Source of the DNA: Campylobacter anatolicus | GTDB lineage: Bacteria > Campylobacterota > Campylobacteria > Campylobacterales > Campylobacteraceae | Reading direction: 5' to 3' | Length of the DNA stretch: 64,000 nucleotides | Assembly: GCF_018145655.1 (NCBI RefSeq) | Contig: NZ_JAGSSY010000004.1 | Location: 62,001 to 126,000, forward strand | Part shown: positions 1 through 9,547 of the stretch, in pieces | Numbering within the stretch: the stretch's first letter is position 1 | Layout: each line of letters starts with the position of its first letter | The notes under the pieces: generated by a model | What the model was told of the DNA's origin: nothing | Database searches by the model: none | What the model saw: only the letters and a program-made list of their open reading frames with translations | Program-made: the position numbers and the translations under genes

Positions 1-1
1 G

Positions 2-208
2 CTTCAAATTTTAGTCGTTTGCTTTGTATTTTTAGGAAGTTTGTTAAAAATAGATCTTGTTTGGGGCTTAGCCGATTTGTTTAATGGACTTATGGTTATA
101 CCAAATTTAATAGCCGTTCTTATTCTAAGTCCAGTAGTTGAAAAGCTCTTAAAAGACTACAATGAAAAAAAAGAGTATAAACAAGATGAATATATAAAGG
201 TTAAATAA
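2..208 (+). CDS. C-terminal end of a sodium:alanine (AGCS) symporter, cut by the window edge
   Basis: The frame is open from base 2 to a TAA at 206-208 and encodes about 68 residues. These contain a hydrophobic stretch, then a segment with WGLADLFNGLM and IPNLIAVLILSP, and a charged cytoplasmic tail rich in Lys, Glu and Tyr. This matches the last membrane helix and tail of amino acid carrier proteins of the AGCS family, which import alanine or glycine with sodium. The stop codon overlaps the ATG of the next gene by one base, so the two are probably co-transcribed. Only the C-terminus is visible, so the family call rests on this short region. Confidence 0.7.
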   Translation, partial: LQILVVCFVFLGSLLKIDLVWGLADLFNGLMVIPNLIAVLILSPVVEKLLKDYNEKKEYKQDEYIKVK

Positions 209-897
209 TGGCGTTTTTAAAAGCAGTTTTACTAGGTAGCGTGAAAGAATACGGTGATAAAAATGCCATTAATCCACTTAAAAAGGTGTGGAAAAGTGCC
301 TTTTTTAAAGTTGCCCAAAGTGGCGAGACTTTTGCTAATGAGCTAGGATTTTGCGGCGATAGCGTAGCAGATACAAAACATCACGGTGGAGCCGAAAAAG
401 CAGTATTTGCCAACTCTTATGAAAACTATACGTCGTGGGAGAGTTATCTTGGACTTTCAAATTTGCCATTTGGTGCGATGGGAGAAAATCTAACAATATC
501 TGGTCTAGATGAGAACAATGTTTGCATAGGTGATGTGCACCAAGTCGGCTCACTCGTACTTCAGGTTTCACAACCACGAAAGCCTTGTTTTAAGATTTCC
601 ATACGCTGGGGAAATAAAGACTTTGCAAGACATATCTTCGCGACGGGACTTACTGGATGGTATTATAGAGTGCTTGAGAGCGGATCATGTAAGGCTGGAG
701 ATGAGATAAAGCTTATTTCGCAAGATAGCATTCAAATGAGCGTTATGAGTGTAAATAAACTCTTTTTTGACCCAAAAAATCATCAAAATTTATTAGATAA
801 ATTTTTTAAGCTTACTACAATAGCAAATGGTTGGCAGAACGATATACAAAAGCGTATTGATGGTGTTTATGACGCTAGCTATATGGTTGAATTATAA
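208..897 (+). CDS. MOSC domain protein, YiiM-like
   Basis: This 229-residue protein has the MOSC pattern, the domain shared with the C-terminus of molybdenum cofactor sulfurase. Residues 57-66 (KHHGGAEKAV) form the early conserved segment. GAMGENLT follows, then GDVHQVGSLVLQVSQPRKPC near residues 107-128, which holds the conserved Cys. The closest described relative is E. coli YiiM, a molybdenum-dependent reductase of N-hydroxylated bases. The ATG overlaps the stop of the upstream transporter by one base. The physiological substrate cannot be read from sequence. Confidence 0.85.
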   Translation: MAFLKAVLLGSVKEYGDKNAINPLKKVWKSAFFKVAQSGETFANELGFCGDSVADTKHHGGAEKAVFANSYENYTSWESYLGLSNLPFGAMGENLTISGLDENNVCIGDVHQVGSLVLQVSQPRKPCFKISIRWGNKDFARHIFATGLTGWYYRVLESGSCKAGDEIKLISQDSIQMSVMSVNKLFFDPKNHQNLLDKFFKLTTIANGWQNDIQKRIDGVYDASYMVEL

Positions 898-1272
898 ATT
901 TTAGCTTTCTGTAAACTACTTATAGTTTTTAAACCCCGTTTATTAATGCTTGTGATATCTAAATTTAAACAACCAGCAAATTATTTAATTTAATAATTAC
1001 ATCTATTATGTATGACCTTAGATTGTCATACTATACATAATTTTAACTCTCTCAATTACTCATCACTTTTAGCTAGTTTGCAGTTTAAAAGCTAAATGGC
1101 GAGTAGCTTTCATCACGAGCTAAAATTTATAGTGATTACTTGTATTTGCAACAATCATTCGCTATATCCTAGCCTAACTTATCTAAGTTTATAGGCTTAT
1201 CTAATATTTTTATCAGTATTCTTGTAATTTATAAATTTACTATTTAGATACTTTGCGTAAAAATAGCTAAAT
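898..1272. other. Intergenic region, no gene recognised
   Basis: This AT-rich stretch separates the convergent MOSC gene and purM. I see no open frame with a convincing ribosome site. The only structure of note is the stem-loop at 1171-1197. Confidence 0.6.
1171..1197. terminator. Stem-loop between convergent genes
   Basis: The outer arms agccta and taggct enclose a second complementary pair (actta/taagt) with a two-base loop. The position, between the convergent ends of the MOSC gene and purM, suits a bidirectional terminator. There is no long T tract directly after it, so this is tentative. Confidence 0.35.
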
Positions 1273-2256
1273 TTAAACCATCTCTACACCCTTGCCACTC
1301 ACTATCTCTCCGATGATATAGCCATCAGTTACATCTAACACTGCATCTACGTTTAATTTAGGCACAACTAATACCATGCCAACACCCATATTAAAGGTTC
1401 TCATCATTTCAGAATGCTCAACCTTTTGAGAGATAATATCAAAAATTTCAGGCGTTTTTATCGCTTTTAACTCTACTTTCGCACCAAGTCCATCAGGGAA
1501 AACTCGCGGTAAGTTCTCAACTATACCGCCACCTGTGATGTGTGCTAAGGCATTTATTTTATATTTTAAGTTTAGAAAATCTTTAACATAAATTCTAGTC
1601 GGCTCAAGCAACACTTCTATCAGGCTTTTATCGCCAATCTTATCATCAAATTTAAGTCCAAGTTTGCTGATAACGCGACGAGCAAGCGAGAAACCATTAG
1701 AGTGAAGTCCGCTTGATGGCAGAGCTATCAACATATCGCCAGACTTTACAAATTTACTCCTATCGATTTCATCGACCTCAGCCATGCCCACAGCAAATCC
1801 CGCCAAGTCAAAATCTTTGCCCTCATACATAGATGGCATTTCAGCCGTCTCTCCACCTATTAAAGCACACTGAGCCAAACGACAACCATCCGCTATACCT
1901 GCTACAACCTTTGTCGCCGCATCTATATCAAGCTTTGCTGTTGCATAATAATCAAGAAAAAATAGTGGCGTTGCGAAGTTGCAAATCAAGTCATTAACAC
2001 ACATAGCGACCAAATCCTGGCCTACACTCTCAAGGCGATTTGCATCTATAGCAAGACGAAGCTTCGTGCCTACGCCATCAGTCGCACCTAAGATAGCTGG
2101 ATTTTTATATCCACTTGGTAGTTTTATCGCACCTGAAAATGAGCCAATACCGCCTAAAACTAATGGTGTAAAGGTTGATTTCACATGCGGTTTTATGTTT
2201 TCAATAAAGCTGTTTCCAGCATCTATATCCACACCAGCATCCTTGTAGCTTATCAT
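1273..2256 (-). CDS. purM: Phosphoribosylformylglycinamidine cyclo-ligase (AIR synthetase)
   Basis: This 327-residue protein catalyses the ATP-dependent closure of FGAM to aminoimidazole ribonucleotide, step five of purine synthesis in the cytoplasm. The N-terminus YKDAGVDIDAG is typical of PurM. GATDGVGTKLRLA, the NDL segment with the metal- and ATP-binding Asp, GGETAEMP and the SGLHSNGFSLAR loop are all present. The length is normal for the family. It is divergent from coaE with about 70 bp between them, so the two promoters share that gap. Confidence 0.96.
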   Translation of the reverse strand: MISYKDAGVDIDAGNSFIENIKPHVKSTFTPLVLGGIGSFSGAIKLPSGYKNPAILGATDGVGTKLRLAIDANRLESVGQDLVAMCVNDLICNFATPLFFLDYYATAKLDIDAATKVVAGIADGCRLAQCALIGGETAEMPSMYEGKDFDLAGFAVGMAEVDEIDRSKFVKSGDMLIALPSSGLHSNGFSLARRVISKLGLKFDDKIGDKSLIEVLLEPTRIYVKDFLNLKYKINALAHITGGGIVENLPRVFPDGLGAKVELKAIKTPEIFDIISQKVEHSEMMRTFNMGVGMVLVVPKLNVDAVLDVTDGYIIGEIVSGKGVEMV

Positions 2257-2325
2257 TATTTTTCCTTTTATAGCCTAAATTTTGCCTATTTTAGCCAAAA
2301 TTTGCTAAAATCAAAGTAATAAAAT

Positions 2326-2940
2326 ATGGATGAAACTATGAATAAATTTAGATATGGTTATGTCGTCACTGGCGGTATCGGTAGTGGCAAAAGCACATTT
2401 TGTAATCTTTTAAAAATTTATGGATATAGCGTGATAGACGCTGACAAGATTGCTCACGAGATACTAAACGCAAGTGCTGATGAGGTAGCAAGACTGTTTG
2501 GAGATAGATTTATAAAGACAGAAAGTAGCATAAAGACAGTTGATCGTAAGGCTCTTGGAACGGCTGTATTTAGCGATAAAAGTAAGCTAGAAAAACTAGA
2601 AAATTTATTGCACCCAAAGATTAAAGATGAAATTTATAAGTACTCAAATGAGCTTGAGCGACTAAGAGTGGCATATTTTGCTGATATTCCACTGTTTTTT
2701 GAGCGTGGCAATTATGATAAATTTAATAAAGTTGTGCTAGTTTATGCACCACTTAAGCTTCTACTTAAGCGTGTTATGGCTCGTGATAACTTAGATGAAA
2801 ATGCAACCACTCAAAGGCTAAACACTCAGATGGATATAGAAAAAAAGCTAGAACTCGCAGATATAGTAATAGATAACTCACGAGACTTAGCTCATCTAAC
2901 AAGCCAAACAGAAAAATTTATAAATATGATAAAAGGATAG
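2326..2940 (+). CDS. coaE: Dephospho-CoA kinase
   Basis: This is the last enzyme of coenzyme A synthesis and phosphorylates the 3' hydroxyl of dephospho-CoA. The P-loop GGIGSGKST lies near residue 17. DADKIAHEIL and the LLHPKIKDE segment, whose His-Pro is typical of CoaE, follow, then a lid region with RVMARD. A second in-frame ATG four codons downstream (2338) could be the true start, because neither has a strong ribosome site. The stop is two bases before dapF, so the genes form an operon. Confidence 0.93.
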   Translation: MDETMNKFRYGYVVTGGIGSGKSTFCNLLKIYGYSVIDADKIAHEILNASADEVARLFGDRFIKTESSIKTVDRKALGTAVFSDKSKLEKLENLLHPKIKDEIYKYSNELERLRVAYFADIPLFFERGNYDKFNKVVLVYAPLKLLLKRVMARDNLDENATTQRLNTQMDIEKKLELADIVIDNSRDLAHLTSQTEKFINMIKG

Positions 2941-2942
2941 AT

Positions 2943-3692
2943 ATGTTAGTAGCAAAATACAATGCAAATGGTAATGACTTTGTGATATTTCACACATTTG
3001 TTAGTGCTAACAGAAGTGCGTTAGCTGTTAGATTGTGTAACCGCTATAACGGCGTAGGTGCAGATGGACTTATCGTACTAAAACCGAGCCAAAATACTAA
3101 CGAGATCGTTTGGGAATTTTATAACAACGATGGAAGTTATGCAGCAATGTGTGGCAATGGATCACGTGCAGCTGCACAATATGCAGTGGATAATGGACTT
3201 TGTGATAATGAATTTAACCTGCTAACAGGTAGTGGTAGTGTTAGTGCTAAAGTTAGTGATGATGGTGTAGAGGTAGAATTAACAAGCCCCAAAATACTGG
3301 CTAATAACCCTATAAATGAGTTTGACAAAGAGTGGTATTTTTATGACACTGGTGTACCTCATCTTGTTAGTTTTGTTAGTGATTTAACTGAGTTTGACAT
3401 TAGTATGGCTCGCAAACTAAGACACAAATACAATGCAAACATAAATTTAGCTATGATAAAAGATGGTGAAATTTATGTTAGAACTTACGAGCGTGGAGTT
3501 GAAAATGAAACTCAAGCGTGCGGTACAGGTATGGCAGCGTGTTTTTACGGCGGTTTTTTAAATTTTAACTTAGAACAGAGCATAAACGTCTATCCAAAAA
3601 GCAGGGATAAGCTTGGTCTTAGACTTGAAAATGGAAAGATATTTTTTAAAGGCGAAGTCAAACACTGCTTTAGCACAGACTTCAAAATCTAA
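2943..3692 (+). CDS. dapF: Diaminopimelate epimerase
   Basis: It converts LL- to meso-diaminopimelate for lysine and peptidoglycan synthesis. The N-terminus KYNANGNDFV is characteristic. The two catalytic cysteines sit in MCGNGSRAAA (about residue 70) and ETQACGTGMAA (about residue 193), as in the cofactor-independent epimerase/racemase fold. The length of 249 residues matches the short epsilonproteobacterial form. It directly follows coaE and is followed by a terminator. Confidence 0.96.
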   Translation: MLVAKYNANGNDFVIFHTFVSANRSALAVRLCNRYNGVGADGLIVLKPSQNTNEIVWEFYNNDGSYAAMCGNGSRAAAQYAVDNGLCDNEFNLLTGSGSVSAKVSDDGVEVELTSPKILANNPINEFDKEWYFYDTGVPHLVSFVSDLTEFDISMARKLRHKYNANINLAMIKDGEIYVRTYERGVENETQACGTGMAACFYGGFLNFNLEQSINVYPKSRDKLGLRLENGKIFFKGEVKHCFSTDFKI

Positions 3693-3699
3693 ATTTCAA

Positions 3700-3729
3700 A
3701 AGTGTTAGCCAAGAACTAACATTTTTTTA
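3700..3729 (+). terminator. Rho-independent terminator after dapF
   Basis: A stem of tgttag and ctaaca, extendable through a G-T pair to nine base pairs, is followed by seven T residues. It overlaps the last codons of the convergent hrgA-like gene. Confidence 0.65.
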
Positions 3730-4651
3730 TCCCTTTTTCTTTTAGATACTTTTCAAATTTATCATGATCTAAAATTTCATCAAACTCATGCTCAAATCTA
3801 ACTTGATTTTCTGATTCAAAATCCTTAATTGTCTTTAAAAAACTATTGAAATTTTTATTTTTCTGAGTGAGTTCGTTCATTATATTCATATCTAGTGCAT
3901 CTTTAAATTTAGCAGGGGCGATAACTTTACTCTGTGCGATATTTTCGCTATCAAGACTGATAACGCCTATACCAAAGCTTAAATTTAACTTTTGGATAAG
4001 TTCTATCAGCTCTGTATCACTCTCATCTATATTAAGTGCGACTAAATAGCCCTCGTTAGCCCAGCTAGAGTTTGAGACTGCCTGAAAATAATACTCCCTA
4101 AAATTACCAACACTTAAAAATTTCTTCATCTCAAACGAGAATAGCTTTATAGGTATTTGGTTAAATTTAGAGATAAACCCCAACATAACTTTTTCGTAGT
4201 TTTCAGCTTCAAAGCTCACACCGACTATATCAGGATAAAGCCATCTATCGTGTCCTTTTTGTTGCTTTTTGCTATTTTCATGAAATATCGTCTTTGCACG
4301 AGCATTAAAATTTTCATTAGAGTATATAAATTTTACTAAAAGCGGATGCAAATCCCGCTCAATAAATTTATCATCTTTTAGCTCTTGTATTGCCTCTTGC
4401 CTTGGCTCTTTTGAATTTTGATTTTTGAGTTTTATAAGTATCGGCTTTTGACTTACTTTTTCAAATATTGAGTTTGGATTATTTTTTAAGTCAATATAAA
4501 TATATGCACTAAATGTTTGCCAAGGTGTTTTACCTTTTAAATTTAACTGCTCTACTAGTCTCATTTCCTCTGCGAGTTTATATATTCTATTTGGAGACAA
4601 CGCAACCTTTTTATCCTCTAAAACTTTTTTAGCAACTTCAAAAATAGTCAT
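3716..4651 (-). CDS. hrgA: HrgA-like protein with N-terminal HARE-HTH domain
   Basis: The first 75 or so residues, from TIFEVAKKVLEDKKVALSPN through KTPWQTFSAYIYIDLKNN, have the HARE-HTH fold pattern. That fold is found in restriction-modification proteins, RNA polymerase delta subunits and eukaryotic ASXL proteins. The C-terminal 200 residues resemble the nuclease-like part of Helicobacter pylori HrgA (hpyIIIR replacement gene A). They include acidic and basic residues of the kind used in PD-(D/E)XK folds, though I cannot assign a catalytic set with certainty. No methyltransferase gene is adjacent. The function remains unknown. Confidence 0.65.
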   Translation of the reverse strand: MTIFEVAKKVLEDKKVALSPNRIYKLAEEMRLVEQLNLKGKTPWQTFSAYIYIDLKNNPNSIFEKVSQKPILIKLKNQNSKEPRQEAIQELKDDKFIERDLHPLLVKFIYSNENFNARAKTIFHENSKKQQKGHDRWLYPDIVGVSFEAENYEKVMLGFISKFNQIPIKLFSFEMKKFLSVGNFREYYFQAVSNSSWANEGYLVALNIDESDTELIELIQKLNLSFGIGVISLDSENIAQSKVIAPAKFKDALDMNIMNELTQKNKNFNSFLKTIKDFESENQVRFEHEFDEILDHDKFEKYLKEKGIKKC

Positions 4652-4692
4652 TAAGCAACCTTTTAATTTATTTGAGTAAATTATACTAAACT

Positions 4693-5466
4693 TTAATGCC
4701 TAACCCCATTTTCCTTCATAAAATCTCTTAAGTCATCATATTCAGATGTCTCAAAGTATCGCCATTTGCCAGGTTTTAGAGTGCTTAAAGTTATACGCCC
4801 AAAGGCGGTACGTTTTAGATCAACCACATCAAGGTCAAAATATCCGAAAAATCTCCTTAATTCGCGATTCTGTCCCTCGTTTATAATAGCCTTTACTTTT
4901 GTATATCCGCCACTTGTCTCAAATACGCGGTATGCTAAAAATGGCTTAAATTCCATTGAAGTTATCTTGCTTTTTGAGTGAGCTCCTTTGCTTGCGTCCT
5001 TTGCAAAAAATCCCTCACGCATAGCAGTTATAACTTCAGGCGTAATCTCGCCTTTAACTTTTAGGTAGTATTCTCTCTCTATATCACTTTTCATTAGTGC
5101 TGTTGCGATAGCTGGTGCGTCTGTTAGTAGCAACAACCCTTCACTAGCAAAGTCTAGCCGCCCAATACTAACAAATTTAGAAAACCCACGCGGTAATGAG
5201 TCAAATATCGTTCTGCGACCACGATCGTCTTTATTTGTTACTAGCTCACCCTTTGGTTTGTGATAGATTATCATCGTAAAGTCTTTTTTCTTATTAACAA
5301 ATTTACCGTTGATTTTTAGCTTATCTTCTTTGCTAACACCAACGCTAAAATCATTAACAATACAACCATTTAAGCTAACTTTACCTTGCTTTATCAGCTC
5401 ATCAGCCTCTCGGCGTGAGTAGTTTGTATTATGAGATATAAATTTGTTTATACGTATTTTTTCCAT
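4693..5466 (-). CDS. rluB: Pseudouridine synthase, RsuA/RluB family
   Basis: The protein begins with an S4 RNA-binding domain (IRINKFISHNTNYSRREADELI). The RsuA-type catalytic domain follows, with the nucleophilic Asp in SIGRLDFASEGLLLLT near residue 104. NEGQNRELRRFFGYF is the RNA-binding motif of this family. By homology it makes pseudouridine in helix 89 of 23S rRNA (RluB site), though RsuA or RluE specificity cannot be excluded. It is one base from the kdsD gene and lies in the same leftward operon. Confidence 0.85.
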   Translation of the reverse strand: MEKIRINKFISHNTNYSRREADELIKQGKVSLNGCIVNDFSVGVSKEDKLKINGKFVNKKKDFTMIIYHKPKGELVTNKDDRGRRTIFDSLPRGFSKFVSIGRLDFASEGLLLLTDAPAIATALMKSDIEREYYLKVKGEITPEVITAMREGFFAKDASKGAHSKSKITSMEFKPFLAYRVFETSGGYTKVKAIINEGQNRELRRFFGYFDLDVVDLKRTAFGRITLSTLKPGKWRYFETSEYDDLRDFMKENGVRH

Positions 5467-5467
5467 T

Positions 5468-6430
5468 TTATAGTCCCAAGCTTGTCAAATCATGAATGTG
5501 TAATATCCCCTCTGGCCTGCAATCAAAATCGACAATAACTAATAGTTGAATTTTAAATTTTTCAATGAGTTTAAGTGAATCAACTGCTAACATATTTTTA
5601 TCTGTTAATGTTTTTGGTGATTTTGTAGCATAATCTATCGCCTTGTCATTTATATCAAATTTAGTATTCATCAAGGCTCGGCGTAAATCTCCATCACTCA
5701 AAATAGCTACCAACCGACCACTAACATCTACTAACAAAACATTACCAACTTTGCCGTGAGTCATCACATCTATGGCTGTTTTGATACTAACATCGCTACT
5801 AACAATAGGTAAATTTTCACTTCGCATAACATCTTTAACCTTTAAAAACAGTCTTTTACCTAGGCTACCGCCTGGGTGAAACTGAGCGAAGTCCTCTTGT
5901 TTGAACCCACGCTTATACATAAGACAAACAGCTAAGACATCGCCCATTGCAAGTGTTAATGTCGTTGATGTAGTCGGTGCTACGTTTAGCGGACACGCCT
6001 CTTTTGTAATATTTAAATTTAAAAACACGTCGCTAAAACGCCCGAGTGTGCTATTTGCACTTCGTGCCATACCTATAATCTTTACACCAAATCTCTGAAT
6101 ATGTGGCAAAATTCTTACCAGCTCATCACTTTCGCCACTAAAGCTAATCGCTAAAACAACATCATCTTTTTGTATCATACCAAGGTCGCCGTGCATAGCT
6201 TCAGTTGGATGCAAAAAAAAGCTGGGTGTGCCAGTACTAGCTAGAGTTGCTGCTATCTTTGCACCGATGTGTCCGCTCTTCCCCACACCAGCTACGATGA
6301 CTTTACCCTTTGCGGCGTATATCAAATTTACAGCCTCATCTATCTCTGATCCTAGCATACTAGCGTGGCGAAGTAGCTCATTGCCCTCTTGTTCTAAAAC
6401 ATCTTTTGCGATTTTTATCATTTCAGACAT
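5468..6430 (-). CDS. kdsD: Arabinose-5-phosphate isomerase, KpsF/KdsD family
   Basis: It interconverts ribulose 5-phosphate and arabinose 5-phosphate, the precursor of Kdo in lipooligosaccharide or capsule. The SIS sugar-isomerase domain covers residues 40-170, with VAGVGKSGHIGAKIA and HPTEAMHGDLGM. Two CBS domains occupy the C-terminal 110 residues. The total of 320 residues is normal. It sits in the leftward operon rsmA-rnj-kdsD-rluB. Confidence 0.92.
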   Translation of the reverse strand: MSEMIKIAKDVLEQEGNELLRHASMLGSEIDEAVNLIYAAKGKVIVAGVGKSGHIGAKIAATLASTGTPSFFLHPTEAMHGDLGMIQKDDVVLAISFSGESDELVRILPHIQRFGVKIIGMARSANSTLGRFSDVFLNLNITKEACPLNVAPTTSTTLTLAMGDVLAVCLMYKRGFKQEDFAQFHPGGSLGKRLFLKVKDVMRSENLPIVSSDVSIKTAIDVMTHGKVGNVLLVDVSGRLVAILSDGDLRRALMNTKFDINDKAIDYATKSPKTLTDKNMLAVDSLKLIEKFKIQLLVIVDFDCRPEGILHIHDLTSLGL

Positions 6431-6439
6431 ATCTTGTCC

Positions 6440-8596
6440 TTACATTAAGTATATGATCGGAACGATCGTTGGGTATTTTTTAACTTTTCTAAATATATGC
6501 TTTCGTACGACCTGTCTGATTTGTGCTTCAAGCATTCGATTGTCTTTTAAAAGCTCTGGCTTAACATTGCTTAAAAATTGTACTAAAATCTCTTGCATCT
6601 CTTTACTAAACTCTGCATCCTGTTTATCTGCGACAAGTCCATAGCTAACAACTCGTGGTTTATGGATCAGTTTTTGGTTGTGTGTTGAAATTTGTGCGAT
6701 TATCATAACCACACCTGCTTCGGCTAGATTTTGTCTATCTATGACAACATCATCTGAAATTTGTTTGTTTATTTGATTATCAATAAAAACTTTACCAGTT
6801 TTAACAGTCTTTACGCGTCGCAGATACTTTTGTGTTAGCTCCATCTGATCGCCATCGCTCATCAGATAGATATTTCGCTCATCAACACCACAGCTTATAG
6901 CCGTCTCTTTGTGCTTTACGATATGGTTGTATTCACCGTGAACTGGTAAGAAAAATTTAGGTTTGATAATACGTAACATCAACTTTTGCTCCTCTTGTGC
7001 AGCATGTCCTGATACGTGTATCTCGCTAAAGTCTTGATATGCAACCTTTGCACCACTTTTGAGTAAGAAATTTAATACTGTTGATACGCTACCTTCATTG
7101 CCAGGTATCGCCTTTGAGCTTATTATTATCTGATCGCTTGGCTTTATCTTTATGTATTTATGTTCATCCGTTGCCATACGATACAATGCACTCATCGTCT
7201 CCCCTTGTGAGCCAGTAGTAACTATAAGAACCTCATCATCTTTAAATTTAGCCACTTCGTTTGCGTCTATAAAAATTTTACGATCTAGCTTTATGTATCC
7301 AAGCTCAATAGCAGTGTATAGGTTTCTCTCCATACTTCTACCGATAACACAGACTTTGCGGTTATATTTTAGCCCCCACTCTATAGCTTGATAGACACGG
7401 TGGATATTTGAGCTAAATGTGCTCATTATAACACGTCCTTTTGACCTTGAAAATATCATATCGAAGGTTTTACCTACCGAGCTTTCAGACTTTGTAAAGC
7501 CCTCTTTGTGTGAGTTGGTGCTATCGCTCATCAGACATAAAACGCCACGCTCTCCATAGTATGCAAGGCGGTTTAGATCAGTTGGATAACCATCTATTGG
7601 TGTGTGATCTATTTTAAAATCGCCTGTATGCACAATGGTCCCTGCTCTTGTTGTGATCGCTAAAGCAGAAGCATCAATGATAGAGTGAGTTATATGTATC
7701 CACTCAACTTCAAAGTCACCAATTAGATATGGCTTACGCTTCTCAACTGCACGAAATAGCGATCTTTCTGCCTTTAATCCATGCTCTTCAAATTTATTAT
7801 TTATCATACCTAGTGGCAATGGCGTTGCATATATTGGAAATTTAAATTCTTTAAAAAAATACGGCACCGCACCAATGTGATCTTCGTGTGCGTGGGTTAT
7901 GATAATGCCTGCTATTTTATGTTGAATCTTTCGTACATAATCAAAGTCAGGTATAAGAATATCAACACCATGCATACTCTCACTTGGAAAACTCATACCG
8001 ATATCAACTATGATAGCACTCGTATCGGTCTCAAATATCGTCATATTACCGCCGATTTCACCCAGTCCACCAAGTGGAGTTATACGCACCTTATCATTGA
8101 GCTGCTGTGAGTGAGAGAGATATTTAAGTGGATCAAGACGTAGCTCTTGTATCGCTTTATTTGCTTCTATTGCACTTGCAATATCTTGTTGCCACTGCTC
8201 ATTACCGCTTATTTTAGCTGGTAAATTTTTACGCACACGTTTCTTTTTCGCTTTTTTTTCACCTTTTTCATCACCTATATTAGCTTCACTATTTTGCTTA
8301 TTAGTTTGTGTGTTAGTGTTAGTTTTATTATGCTTGTTATTATTGCTATTTAGCTGTTTTTGGCTATTTTTATTGTCATTTTTTGATTGTGTATTAATGA
8401 TAGTTTTGTTATGATTTTTGTTAGTGTTAGTTGATTTCTTCTCTGTGCTTTCGCCATCACTTGCAAAGAAGTTGTCTATAACATTTTGAGTTGAATTTTC
8501 AGTTTGGGATATGCTTTGTATATCTTTATTTTTTTGGTGAAATCTCCGCTTTTTATTACTCTTGCTCTGTTTGGTTATCACTTTTTCTTCGTTCAT
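6440..8596 (-). CDS. rnj: Ribonuclease J with long disordered N-terminal extension
   Basis: This 718-residue protein degrades and processes RNA, acting as endo- and 5'-3' exonuclease. Residues 1-130 are low complexity (Asn, Lys, Thr, Gln). This extension is also known in H. pylori RNase J, where it contributes to activity. The metallo-beta-lactamase core starts near 165 and holds HAHEDHIGA, HTGDF and the beta-CASP region. VHGEYNH and the C-terminal VRKHIFRKVKKYP segment follow. The start overlaps the end of rsmA by 41 bases, which suggests translational coupling. Confidence 0.95.
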   Translation of the reverse strand: MNEEKVITKQSKSNKKRRFHQKNKDIQSISQTENSTQNVIDNFFASDGESTEKKSTNTNKNHNKTIINTQSKNDNKNSQKQLNSNNNKHNKTNTNTQTNKQNSEANIGDEKGEKKAKKKRVRKNLPAKISGNEQWQQDIASAIEANKAIQELRLDPLKYLSHSQQLNDKVRITPLGGLGEIGGNMTIFETDTSAIIVDIGMSFPSESMHGVDILIPDFDYVRKIQHKIAGIIITHAHEDHIGAVPYFFKEFKFPIYATPLPLGMINNKFEEHGLKAERSLFRAVEKRKPYLIGDFEVEWIHITHSIIDASALAITTRAGTIVHTGDFKIDHTPIDGYPTDLNRLAYYGERGVLCLMSDSTNSHKEGFTKSESSVGKTFDMIFSRSKGRVIMSTFSSNIHRVYQAIEWGLKYNRKVCVIGRSMERNLYTAIELGYIKLDRKIFIDANEVAKFKDDEVLIVTTGSQGETMSALYRMATDEHKYIKIKPSDQIIISSKAIPGNEGSVSTVLNFLLKSGAKVAYQDFSEIHVSGHAAQEEQKLMLRIIKPKFFLPVHGEYNHIVKHKETAISCGVDERNIYLMSDGDQMELTQKYLRRVKTVKTGKVFIDNQINKQISDDVVIDRQNLAEAGVVMIIAQISTHNQKLIHKPRVVSYGLVADKQDAEFSKEMQEILVQFLSNVKPELLKDNRMLEAQIRQVVRKHIFRKVKKYPTIVPIIYLM

Positions 8597-9422
8597 TTTT
8601 TGCCTTTATTTGATTATAAATTTTTAAATATAAGGCGACATTTGACTCGTGAGGGCGTATGTTTTGCACCAAATTGAGCTCGTTAAAAATCCCAGCCACC
8701 ATATCCTTATCATAACCAGTAGTCAAGTTTTTAAACAGCGTCTTTCGTGGTGCACTAAAGCAAATTTTTAAATAATTTTTAAATTTATCATACTCACTAA
8801 GCGTTGGAAATACCCCATATTCGCCGATGAGCCTTTTGCTTTTTACTATCCTTAAAACTGATGAGACGACTTTTGGAGTTGGGCTAAAACACTCTGGTGG
8901 CACGTCAAATAGCAACTCACAACTGCCATTTAAATTTGCCAACACACCAAGTGAGCTAAACTCGCTACTGCCACCGCTTGATGAAAACTTAATGGCCACT
9001 TCTCTTTGTATCATAGCAACAACACCTGCACAAAAACCATCTTGCAAAGCGTTTAGTATCATCTTTGTTGCGACATAATAGGGCAAATTTGCGACTAGTA
9101 TATATGGCTCACCTCGCAGACTACCCTGCTTATGCCATACTAAATTTGCATCTTCATTTATCAGTTTAAAATGTCCCTTTTTAGCTTCATTTTTAAATTT
9201 ATTTTCAAGGTTTGATATAAGTTCGCTATCTATCTCGTAGCTTATAGTATTGTAACCTGATTTTAAAAGCCAGTGGGTCAAATCACCTAAGCCAGGCCCA
9301 ATTTCAACAACTCTACCATTGCTATTTGGCTGAGTCTCTTTGGGTATCGCTTGGATGATCTTATTTAGAACATTTTGATCTTGTAAAAAATTTTGTCCAA
9401 AGTGTTTTTTCGCTCTGACCAT
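8556..9422 (-). CDS. rsmA: 16S rRNA (adenine1518/1519-N6) dimethyltransferase
   Basis: Also called KsgA. It dimethylates two adjacent adenosines in the 3' hairpin of 16S rRNA during small-subunit assembly. KKHFGQNFLQD near the N-terminus, the SAM-binding EIGPGLGDLT, the catalytic NLPYY and FSPTPKVVS are all present. The length of 288 residues is a little above the usual 265-275. It is the first gene of the leftward operon and overlaps rnj. Confidence 0.95.
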   Translation of the reverse strand: MVRAKKHFGQNFLQDQNVLNKIIQAIPKETQPNSNGRVVEIGPGLGDLTHWLLKSGYNTISYEIDSELISNLENKFKNEAKKGHFKLINEDANLVWHKQGSLRGEPYILVANLPYYVATKMILNALQDGFCAGVVAMIQREVAIKFSSSGGSSEFSSLGVLANLNGSCELLFDVPPECFSPTPKVVSSVLRIVKSKRLIGEYGVFPTLSEYDKFKNYLKICFSAPRKTLFKNLTTGYDKDMVAGIFNELNLVQNIRPHESNVALYLKIYNQIKAKNERRKSDNQTEQE

Positions 9423-9547
9423 TTTTACTCCACAAAACTCCGCAAATCAACGGAAATGTCTTAAATTCCTGCCGATTGTATCTAAATTTTTCTTATATAA
9501 TGATTAGATAAGAAAAATTTAGTTATCATATCTTAAAAAGGACAACA

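Noticed and set aside
1979-2248. Plus-strand 89-codon ORF inside purM
   Set aside because: It lies fully opposite purM, has biased Ser/Pro-rich shadow composition and no ribosome site.
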